Source of the DNA: Opitutia bacterium
GTDB taxonomy: Bacteria; Verrucomicrobiota; Verrucomicrobiia; Opitutales; Coraliomargaritaceae
Length of the DNA: 17,378 bases
Direction of reading: 5' to 3'
Assembly (NCBI GenBank): GCA_018663485.1
Contig: JABJQI010000031.1
Span: 1-17,378 of the forward strand
In this document: piece after piece, positions 6,498 through 12,722 of the stretch
Layout: the number at the start of each line of letters is the position of its first letter
Numbering within the stretch: the first letter of the stretch is position 1
The notes under the pieces: generated by a model
What the model was told of the DNA's origin: nothing
Databases searched by the model: none
The model's input: only the letters and a program-made list of their open reading frames with translations
Program-made: the position numbers and the translations under genes

Positions 6498-8285
6498 ATG
6501 AATATAATTTTCAAGAAACACCCTGCGCTGGTCGCATTACTTACAGCTGTTCTCTGTTGCCAGCCAGTGGCCGCTGAAGAGTCGATGGATAAAATGTGGG
6601 GCGATTCGAGTGTCGTCTCGGGGGTTGAAGCTTCGGAGCGTGCGGCACTGTTCCGCGATGGCAACTACGGCATGTTTATCCACTGGGGGCTGTACTCACA
6701 CCTAGGCGGAAAGTGGCAGGATCAGACGTTCTATGGTATCGGCGAGTGGATCAAACGGCAGATGAAAATTTCGGATGCCGACTACAAGGGCATCGCCAAG
6801 GATTTTAACCCTTCCGAGTTCGACGCACAGGCGATCGTTGCGACCGCCAAAGCAGCGGGGATGAAATATATAGTGATCACATCCAAGCACCACGAGGGCT
6901 TTGCGATGTTTGATTCCGCGCATCCGTTTAATATTGTCGATACCACTCCGTTTGCGCGCGACCCGATGAAAGAATTGGCTGACGCCTGTCATGCGGCAGG
7001 TCTGGGCTTCGGCTTCTATTATTCGCACAATCAAGATTGGACGTCACCAGGCGCAAAGGGTGGCGCAGAGCGAAACCCTGATGGCAGCAAGGCGACTTTC
7101 GAGCGCTATTTCCGCGAGAAGTGCTATCCGCAAGTGAAAGAGATTTGCACCAACTACGGGCCTTTGAGCTTCGTGTGGTTTGATACGCCGGGTTCAATGC
7201 CAAAGCAGTTTGTAAGTGAGTTGGTCGACCTGGTGCGTGAGACGCAACCGGATGCGATGCTGTGCAGTCGAGTGGGGCATGGGATGGGCGACTACGAGAG
7301 CCTTGGTGATATGGAAGTGCCGTTACAGAATCATGAGGGTCTTTGGGAAAGCTGCGACACCACCAATGATTCATGGTCGTATGCATGGTATGATCAGAAT
7401 TGGAAAGACGCGAAAACGATCCTGCATCGCTTGATCGGCACCGTCGGTCGTGGTGGCACCTATCTGTTAAATGTCGGCCCAGATGGTAAGGGGCGAGTGC
7501 CTGCACCTGCCGCAAAGTATTTAGTTGAGGCTGGGCAGTGGCTCGAGAAATTCCCAGCAGTGGTCTATAGTGCTGGCTCATCACCTTGGGGGATGGCGAT
7601 GCCATGGGGCGATATTACCACACAAGGCGACCGTTTGAATCTGGTCGTGTTTGAGTGGCCGCAGGATCAGCGTATTTACCTTTCAGGCCTACAGACGCCG
7701 ATCGAGAGCGCAGCATTGCGCACTGATTCGGGTGAATTGGTGCCGCTGCAGTGGACGCAGCAGGGGACATGGGTAGCCATTGAAGGCGGCGCGCTAACGA
7801 CGGCGCAGACATCAGGTTTGGCTTCGGTGATAGAGCTAAAACTCAAAGCCGTGCCTGTTGTAGTTGCGACCTTAGGGGTGCATCCAAACGTGTCGACAGA
7901 GATGCCGGCTATTTTTGCCCGTGTCGATGGTGCGACGCAAAAGCGTATTGGTTGGATGGAGAAATTTGGTGAGTGGAAACATGTAACGCAAGTCGGCGAG
8001 TGGCGAGACGGCGGCACTGTGACTTGGGAAGTCGATGTGGCCGAAGCAGGTGATTACCATTTGAATCTAACGTATCGCGGCGAAGGGCGCCCTGTCTGGG
8101 CGATCGAAACGGACGAGGGTCAATCCCTGCAAAACCAACAAGCGGGAACTTCCGGTTACCACACCTATCCGTTCGGTATTTTACGCTTCAAGACACCAGG
8201 CAGCCACAGCATCACAGTAAGCTTAGTTGATGGGGATCCTGAATTAACCAGCCTCAAATCCATCGGTCTATCTCCCGCCGGTTAA
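6498..8285 (+). CDS. Secreted alpha-L-fucosidase, glycoside hydrolase family 29
   Basis: From ATG 6498 the protein is 595 aa with a clear signal peptide: KK in the n-region, a hydrophobic core ALVALLTAVLCC, and probable cleavage after PVAA (about residue 26). An in-frame ATG at 6417 would place 27 residues before this signal and is rejected. The GH29 (alpha/beta)8 domain spans about 45-360: GMFIHWGLYS (58-67), ITSKHHEGFAMFDS (127-140), the nucleophile loop FVWFDTPG with D229, WESCDTTNDSWSY (283-295) and GRGGTYLLNVGPDGKG (317-332). It retains the fucosyl with inversion at each of two steps through D229. A middle beta domain (about 360-455) is usual for GH29. Residues about 480-595 form an extra module with WEVDVAEAGDYHLNLTYRG, resembling carbohydrate-binding beta-sandwiches. 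It would act in the periplasm or outside, feeding L-fucose to the neighbouring operon. Confidence 0.93.
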   Translation: MNIIFKKHPALVALLTAVLCCQPVAAEESMDKMWGDSSVVSGVEASERAALFRDGNYGMFIHWGLYSHLGGKWQDQTFYGIGEWIKRQMKISDADYKGIAKDFNPSEFDAQAIVATAKAAGMKYIVITSKHHEGFAMFDSAHPFNIVDTTPFARDPMKELADACHAAGLGFGFYYSHNQDWTSPGAKGGAERNPDGSKATFERYFREKCYPQVKEICTNYGPLSFVWFDTPGSMPKQFVSELVDLVRETQPDAMLCSRVGHGMGDYESLGDMEVPLQNHEGLWESCDTTNDSWSYAWYDQNWKDAKTILHRLIGTVGRGGTYLLNVGPDGKGRVPAPAAKYLVEAGQWLEKFPAVVYSAGSSPWGMAMPWGDITTQGDRLNLVVFEWPQDQRIYLSGLQTPIESAALRTDSGELVPLQWTQQGTWVAIEGGALTTAQTSGLASVIELKLKAVPVVVATLGVHPNVSTEMPAIFARVDGATQKRIGWMEKFGEWKHVTQVGEWRDGGTVTWEVDVAEAGDYHLNLTYRGEGRPVWAIETDEGQSLQNQQAGTSGYHTYPFGILRFKTPGSHSITVSLVDGDPELTSLKSIGLSPAG

Positions 8286-8538
8286 TCATTGGGTATTACG
8301 CCCCATTGAAAAGACGAGTACAGTCGGGGGGGATCAAAATACGATTGCTCAACTGGAACTCCTAATGCCGCGGTAAGTTTTATATGGATCACATAGAGAT
8401 ATCTGCAACACCAGTCCTTTGAGGTTCAACTTTAGCATCTGTTTTTCTTGCCAACGACTGATGGTACACATCGCAGTGGTCTCAGCGCATGCACCTACAC
8501 TCGCGCTGCGGCAGTCTTATTACCAGTGACTCGAATCC

Positions 8539-9663
8539 TTAGGTGCTTGCCGCTAGTGCGGCTTGTCCGCTGGGGGTGTTCCAAGGCAATTCTTGATAAA
8601 GGAAATTAGGCAGTTCGATTTTCGGTTCAAAACTTCGAAAAAATATTGGGGTCGACGCGCCAGACATGGGAGGGATGAGCCAAGGCCAATCGCCATGAAC
8701 AGTGCGTTGGTTTCGATCTTCTTTTTTGCAAAAATTCGAGAATTCTGATGTTACTGTATGGTGATCTACGATTCGATACCCTGCGTGCTCAAATGACCAG
8801 AGCACAGCTTCATTCAATGCCACCAGTGCGCGATCAATCCAAAACTTTGTGTGCTTACTTGGGTCGAGCCCGATCGCCGCGGCGACTTGGGGTAATTGAT
8901 TATAGCGTTTCAGGTCTGCAAGATTTCGCGCGGCGATCTCAGTCGACACGTAATGACCACTGAAAGGAGCCGCAGGATAGATCGCTTGCTCGGAGGCAAA
9001 TAGCATGTCGGAGACCACTGGTACGGCATACCAGCGTAGTCCCAAGGATTCTATCGCAGGGTGCTCGGGGTGACGAATCGTGACCTCGGCAAGGTATTCT
9101 TTGGGGATTGGGCGTAGCTGTAGCTTGCCGCTAAATTGCAAAATAATCGGCAAAATATCGAATCGGCTGCGCTGATGGGGGGGCTGCCAGCCGAGGTCAA
9201 TTGCGATTTGTGTCAAATGTATGTTCATCGGATCGCCCAGCACTGATCCATCATTCGTTTGGTAGCCCGCATAACGAATCAGTTGGTGGTTCCAAATGCG
9301 AGTCTCGGCTTGGGCTGGGTCAAATTTTGGGAAGACTGTGATGAATGATTCTGCGCTCCGATTAGCGTCCGCACGTTTCAAATGCTCAAACAGCGCATCG
9401 AAGCACTCCTCGACAGAATTGGCAGTTCTCGCATCGATCACGCGCAGCGACCGCCAACGTGCGCGCCCGCTGCAGCGCACGGAATTGCGCCATGCTCCCT
9501 GCGCATCTGTTTGCAAATCAATTGCCGTAGCGCTCGACAGCGATGGCTGGAGTTGTTTGCAGAGTTCATCTGCGGACCAGCGCTTCTCAACCGTTATCGC
9601 AGGCAGATCCTTACGGCTTGTTTGGGTGGAATATGGGCAAGCAGTTGGTTTATTTGGATTCAT
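8539..9663 (-). CDS. nos: Bacterial nitric oxide synthase, oxygenase domain only
   Basis: This 374-aa protein matches the NOS oxygenase fold end to end, close to the roughly 360 aa of Bacillus NOS. The proximal heme loop is WRNSVRCSGRARW (58-70), with C64 as thiolate ligand. Next come IRYAGYQTNDGSVLGDP (129-145), PPHQRSRFDILP (161-172), RWYAVPVVSDM (210-220), YPAAPFSGHYVSTEIAARN (229-247) with the arginine-binding E242, IVDHHT (298-303) and the pterin-side DWPWLIPPMSGASTP (325-339). It should oxidise L-arginine to citrulline and NO with tetrahydrobiopterin or tetrahydrofolate. No reductase domain is attached or nearby, so it must borrow flavodoxin/ferredoxin electrons. An in-frame TAA four codons upstream fixes the start at 9663. 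Several usually invariant pocket residues differ (RCIGR to RCSGR, NGWYMGTEIG to SGHYVSTEIA), so activity on arginine is likely but not assured. Confidence 0.92.
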   Translation of the reverse strand: MNPNKPTACPYSTQTSRKDLPAITVEKRWSADELCKQLQPSLSSATAIDLQTDAQGAWRNSVRCSGRARWRSLRVIDARTANSVEECFDALFEHLKRADANRSAESFITVFPKFDPAQAETRIWNHQLIRYAGYQTNDGSVLGDPMNIHLTQIAIDLGWQPPHQRSRFDILPIILQFSGKLQLRPIPKEYLAEVTIRHPEHPAIESLGLRWYAVPVVSDMLFASEQAIYPAAPFSGHYVSTEIAARNLADLKRYNQLPQVAAAIGLDPSKHTKFWIDRALVALNEAVLWSFEHAGYRIVDHHTVTSEFSNFCKKEDRNQRTVHGDWPWLIPPMSGASTPIFFRSFEPKIELPNFLYQELPWNTPSGQAALAAST

Positions 9664-9749
9664 CGTTGTGCATTAATTGGGATGCAATACGCAACATGAA
9701 ATGCTTCTATGCGCAAGCGAAGGTAGAGGTATTCCCGAGTTCAGATGTT

Positions 9750-9905
9750 TTAGCCGCCGTTGCCCTTTTTTTTACGCTTGGTGGGCTGCACCTTTTTGCC
9801 CTTCTTGGGCTTACTTGTATTTGTTTGCGGGGCGCCCGTATTCCAGCGCTTAGCCTCTGCTAGCCGCTGATTTAGTTTCTTATGATTACATGTATCCCAA
9901 TCCAT
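9750..9905 (-). CDS. Small lysine-rich protein (51 aa) upstream of nitric oxide synthase
   Basis: A short ORF of 51 codons plus stop. It starts MDWDTCNHKKLNQRLAEAKR, a polar possibly helical part with one Cys and one His, and ends in a strongly basic tail rich in KK/KKK and Gly (residues about 31-51). Support for a real gene: a ribosome-binding site AGGGAAG seven bases before the ATG, which is rare in this window, and a perfect TATAAT -10 box about 17 bases upstream of the start. The NOS start lies 86 bases downstream on the same strand, so it would be the first cistron of the NOS transcript. I do not recognise the family. The basic tail would suit binding of nucleic acid, membrane or an acidic partner. 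The A-rich tail might also be chance. Confidence 0.55.
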   Translation of the reverse strand: MDWDTCNHKKLNQRLAEAKRWNTGAPQTNTSKPKKGKKVQPTKRKKKGNGG

Positions 9906-9922
9906 TTATTCTTCCCTGTTTG

Positions 9923-9950
9923 ATTATACCGACAAACGACATGCTGTGCA
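9923..9950 (-). promoter_or_regulatory. Predicted promoter of the microprotein-nos unit
   Basis: On the minus strand, TATAAT (9923-9928) is a perfect -10 box, with a -35-like TGCACA (9945-9950; 4 of 6 consensus bases) 16 bases away. The expected transcript start falls about 10 bases before the ribosome-binding site of the 51-aa ORF. It is one of the clearest promoters seen in the window. Confidence 0.5.
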
Positions 9951-10184
9951 CATTTCTGAGTGGCGCGAAGCTGCACGCCTTATTCTGCCTTGTCCATCCT
10001 GTTTCGCGGTGAGCTTAGGCGCGCACTTGGCCCTCAAGTGCTTGCATCTGTATGCGCTCTGCGCTGACGCGCTCTTTGTAATCAATTATTAAGTCGTGAT
10101 CCTTTGCTGTACAGTCGGCCACTGTGGAAACCCTCTATTTGTCTCATCCTAGTAAGTTTTTTACAGGGCAGGCGATTAAACTAT

Positions 10185-10652
10185 GTGTTTAAAAAACTCA
10201 AGCTAGTCGTGGTCGCGCAACTAAGGCAGGGGCTTGGGCAACAGGCCTGTTGTCATGCGATTGCAGCATCGTTGACAATCGGACTTTTTCCAATCATGGG
10301 ATTTTCGACCTTTGTGAATGCGTTTATCGCGGCATATTTTCGATTGAATCAACCAGTGGTACAAGTTTGTAACTGGATCATTGCTCCAGTTAAAGTTGCC
10401 CTCATTTTTCCCTTTTTGCGACTAGGTGAATGGCTATTTCAAGCGAAACCTTTTCGCCTCAGTCTTGCTGAATTCAGTACACGCTTTTTTAGTGAGATCG
10501 CGACTACAACTGTCGAATTTGCGTGGACCTTCGCTCACGCGATCGCGGGTTGGCTAATCTGTGCGCCTTTAATTTATGGTGTTATTTTTCGAGTTTCGAA
10601 GGCGCTGGTTCGCCACAGACTGGCGAGTTCTCCAAGTAGAGTCATCGAGTAA
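10185..10652 (+). CDS. DUF2062-like integral membrane protein
   Basis: About 155 aa if read from GTG 10185. The reading frame stays open upstream to a TTG at 10104, but the DUF2062 pattern begins right after the GTG with FKKLKL...LRQGLGQQ, so the upstream 27 residues are probably not translated. The domain follows the family: small-residue helix AIAASLTIGLFPIMGFSTFV, then AAYFRLNQPVVQVCNWIIAPVK with the recurring RLNxP, then PFLRLGEWLF, and a C-terminal hydrophobic segment (WTFAHAIAGWLICAPLIYGVIF) with a basic tail. Two to three membrane spans are expected. DUF2062 proteins have no established biochemical role. The gene stands alone on its strand, divergent from the NOS unit, separated by about 280 bases that contain the NOS-unit promoter. 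Start choice is uncertain; family call is fair. Confidence 0.72.
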   Translation: MFKKLKLVVVAQLRQGLGQQACCHAIAASLTIGLFPIMGFSTFVNAFIAAYFRLNQPVVQVCNWIIAPVKVALIFPFLRLGEWLFQAKPFRLSLAEFSTRFFSEIATTTVEFAWTFAHAIAGWLICAPLIYGVIFRVSKALVRHRLASSPSRVIE

Positions 10653-10818
10653 GCCAGCTGTAAATTGATCCAGTTCGGCGGCTGTCCACTTTGCTCTGCT
10701 TGAAGTCGCTGGGTAACCTCAGTTGCCGAACATTTCAATGGATTCGGGCTGTAAGGTGCGCTGCCATCGCACGATACTTGCCACACATGGCTGATATTAA
10801 ACTATTCTTCTTCATTTA

Positions 10819-10839
10819 ATAGTAAATAGCGTTTACTAT
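10819..10839. promoter_or_regulatory. Operator-like inverted repeat before the DoxX-like gene
   Basis: A perfect 8-bp inverted repeat, ATAGTAAA - TAGCG - TTTACTAT, centred 25 bases before the DoxX-like ATG. The AT-rich arms and 5-base spacer fit a binding site for a dimeric repressor overlapping a promoter; as RNA it would be a weak hairpin in the leader. No second copy was found in the window. Confidence 0.4.
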
Positions 10840-10853
10840 CTCATCATTACTTT

Positions 10854-11192
10854 ATGTTCACGTTTTTCTGTTTATTGTCCATTGTGTCGTTCTTCTGCTA
10901 TGGAACTAGTTGTGTCTACTCAGCCCACATGGTTGTCGAGTTTCAGCGTTATGGTTTAGCACCGTTTCGACTGCTCACTGGATATTTGCAACTCCTTGGC
11001 GCGACTGGGCTCTTAATTGGCTTGCTAGCCAGTCCCTCCATTGGGCTGATTGCTTCGATGGGTCTTAGCGTCCAAATGTTACTGGGCTTCTGCGTGCGTT
11101 TACGAATTCGAGATACTGTTGGGCAATGCTTGCCCTCGTTCATCTATATGTGGATTAACGCAGGACTGGCGTTGGAATTCCTCAGTCGCTAG
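10854..11192 (+). CDS. DoxX-like small membrane protein (first copy)
   Basis: A 112-aa, four-helix membrane protein. The family pattern is visible: an N-terminal helix, a conserved EFQRYGLAPFRLLTG stretch (29-43), then QLLGATGLLIGLL (46-58), a third helix SIGLIASMGLSVQMLLGFCV, and a last helix with the motif-poor end WINAGLALEFLSR. DoxX-like proteins sit in the cytoplasmic membrane and are often linked with redox or thiol stress, but most have no proven activity. ATG 10854 lacks a Shine-Dalgarno, with the inverted repeat at 10819-10839 just upstream. The gene converges with a second DoxX-like gene, with a single base between the two stop codons. Confidence 0.75.
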   Translation: MFTFFCLLSIVSFFCYGTSCVYSAHMVVEFQRYGLAPFRLLTGYLQLLGATGLLIGLLASPSIGLIASMGLSVQMLLGFCVRLRIRDTVGQCLPSFIYMWINAGLALEFLSR

Positions 11193-11193
11193 G

Positions 11194-11562
11194 CTATCCT
11201 GCCAATGCGATGATGCCGAGACACAAGCTTAGCAACACCAGCGCAGGAATCGATTTTTTGAACGGATCCTTCACTTTCAGGTGCATTAATAGCGCGCCTA
11301 CCATGAGCAGCCCGAGCAGACTAGCAAACGGGACAATCAGCGATTCAAAGTATACACCTAGAATCAGGGCAAGCGCAGCGGTGATTTTCAAGCCGCCGAT
11401 CAAGTAAACGCTCCAATTCGGCAGGCCATAATTGGCAAATTCGGCCTTCATGTCCGCTGCTGTTCCGCCGCGGTAGGGGGTGCTTTGATTGTAACGAAGG
11501 ATCCAGACATTAAGAATACCGAGGCCTGCAATCAGCTGTAATAGATGTTGAATAGTATCCAT
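11194..11562 (-). CDS. DoxX-like small membrane protein (second copy)
   Basis: A 122-aa membrane protein with four predicted spans: 5-21, 50-70, 74-93 and 106-121. It bears YRGGTAADMKAEFANYGLP (30-48), then YLIGGLKITAALALILGVY (53-71), GLLMVGALLMHLKVKDPFKKS (84-104) and a terminal helix, all typical of DoxX/DoxD-like proteins. It shares with the facing gene the pattern EF-x-x-YGL before helix 2, so the two are related but divergent, not recent copies. The ATG at 11562 is preceded by an AT-rich leader. Role unknown; the membrane redox association is inferred from the family only. Confidence 0.78.
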   Translation of the reverse strand: MDTIQHLLQLIAGLGILNVWILRYNQSTPYRGGTAADMKAEFANYGLPNWSVYLIGGLKITAALALILGVYFESLIVPFASLLGLLMVGALLMHLKVKDPFKKSIPALVLLSLCLGIIALAG

Positions 11563-11710
11563 TCGTGCATTGAGGCTGATTTCTTGGTTTTAGTCAAATA
11601 CAGTAATTTCACTGAGGTAGGGTATAGTGATCGACTGTTTGGTCGGTGCCAAAACGATAATTGAAGTTGTCTGCTCATCAGTTTGAGTCCTTGTAGGCAT
11701 TGCGTGGGCG

Positions 11711-11935
11711 CTAACCTGAAGGGCTTGTTTTTAGCATCGCGTCGATACGTTGCATATAGATGGCGTGTTGCTCCGGGTTATGATAGGAGCCCGCGGCGTG
11801 TGGTTCTGCTTCTGTGTTTTGCTGCTTGTTCGGGATAAGATGGGTTTTGCGTAGCGTGCCCAGTTCGTAGCTAAGTTGAAGGCCTTTGCCACTGGGATGC
11901 TGCGTGACTTGTAGATTTTTTTTCTGAATGTGCAC
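11711..11935 (-). CDS. Hypothetical protein, 74 aa
   Basis: An ORF starting at GTG 11935; an in-frame TAA lies nine codons further upstream and no ATG is available before residue 60. The protein is soluble and polar, with no signal peptide or membrane segment. The stretch GLQLSYELGTLRKTHLIPNK (18-37) looks strand-rich, followed by a polar linker and a helix-like end PEQHAIYMQRIDAML (54-68). Codon choice resembles that of neighbouring genes, which favours a real gene, but there is no Shine-Dalgarno and no family I recognise. It is on the same strand as the second DoxX-like gene, 148 bases upstream of it, so it could be transcribed together with it. Confidence 0.45.
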   Translation of the reverse strand: MHIQKKNLQVTQHPSGKGLQLSYELGTLRKTHLIPNKQQNTEAEPHAAGSYHNPEQHAIYMQRIDAMLKTSPSG

Positions 11936-12073
11936 TGCTATGTATCGTACACCCGCGATTTACCCTACAAAAAATAATGTATGCTTCATCGTGTGCTTTT
12001 TTGCAGCACTGGATGGTTAGTTTTTTGACCCAGACTCTTGCGTATGTGACACAGTTGAGCAATTTCTGCAGGA

Positions 12074-12658
12074 ATGAAAAGGACCTCGGTATTATTCGTC
12101 AGTATGATCGCCAGCTGTGTGTGCGCTGCATCGCTCTTGGCAAAACCACACATGAAAGCAGAGATGAATATACTTTTTAAATTCACTGGTGAACACACCG
12201 ACAAGCCCTGGCTGAGCAGCAATGATGGTGTTATGGGTGGCCGCTCTGCTGGCAATGCGACGCTCAGTGACGATGGGATGCACTTCAGTGGTACTCTTTC
12301 GCTGGAGAACAATGGTGGCTTTTCGTCTGTGTACGCCCGTTGTAATTTCGACCTTTCCGATGCAGAAGGCGTCAGACTTAGAGTGTTGGGTGATGGCCGA
12401 ACTTATCAGCTGCGTATCCACAGTGACGCAACCTTTCGCGAGGGGCGGGCGGTTAATTTTGCGGCGGATTTCCAAACTACCGCAGGTGAGTGGATCGAGG
12501 TGTTTGTGCCTTTCAGCGTACTAGAGCAAAGTTGGCGAGGACGCCAGCTCTCGGGGTATATTTTTAATGCTAAAGACATCCGCCGCATGGCGCTGATGCT
12601 CGCAGATAAACAAGCTGGGCCTTTTTCTCTGCGGGTCGCTTGGATCGCGGCTGAGTAA
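12074..12658 (+). CDS. CIA30-family protein, exported
   Basis: A 194-aa protein with an N-terminal export signal (MKRT then a hydrophobic run to about residue 23). IASC (12-15) also fits a lipobox, so it could be a lipoprotein; otherwise cleavage after SLLA is likely. The mature part has the CIA30 (NDUFAF1-like) jelly-roll signature: SSNDGVMGGRSAG (48-60), FSGTLSLENNGGFSSVYA (71-88), RLRVLGDGRTYQLRI (101-115), and FQTTAGEWIEVFVPFS (133-148). In mitochondria this family helps complex I assembly; the function of bacterial members is unknown and some sit in light- or oxidative-stress gene groups. The gene is convergent with the photolyase operon (64 bases between stops). The ATG is only one base from an AGGA, too close for normal ribosome binding, so a start at M27 is possible but would lose the signal peptide. 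Confidence 0.85.
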   Translation: MKRTSVLFVSMIASCVCAASLLAKPHMKAEMNILFKFTGEHTDKPWLSSNDGVMGGRSAGNATLSDDGMHFSGTLSLENNGGFSSVYARCNFDLSDAEGVRLRVLGDGRTYQLRIHSDATFREGRAVNFAADFQTTAGEWIEVFVPFSVLEQSWRGRQLSGYIFNAKDIRRMALMLADKQAGPFSLRVAWIAAE

Positions 12659-12722
12659 AAAGCCAATGAACGCGGACAGTTTCGATGCAGCAACAATACT
12701 GGCCTGGTATTGAGCGAGATGC

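Noticed and set aside
6928..7605. 225-aa open frame on the minus strand
   Set aside because: Antisense to the core of the GH29 domain; a long shadow frame with low-complexity composition.
8286..8538. Possible small gene or terminator between fucosidase and nos
   Set aside because: Only frames of up to about 22 codons and no hairpin with a T-run were found in this 253-base gap.
9765..9773. T-run near the small lysine-rich ORF as a transcription terminator
   Set aside because: It is the complement of lysine codons in the ORF and no GC-rich stem precedes it.
10015..10122. 35-aa frame from a GTG on the minus strand, with AGAGGG eight bases upstream
   Set aside because: Its helical-looking end (DYKERVSAERIQMQALEGQ) is protein-like, but it is very short and overlaps the upstream region of the DUF2062 gene, with no family; too weak to call.
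10104..10184. TTG start extending the DUF2062-like protein by 27 residues
   Set aside because: The family pattern begins at GTG 10185; the extension has no family match.
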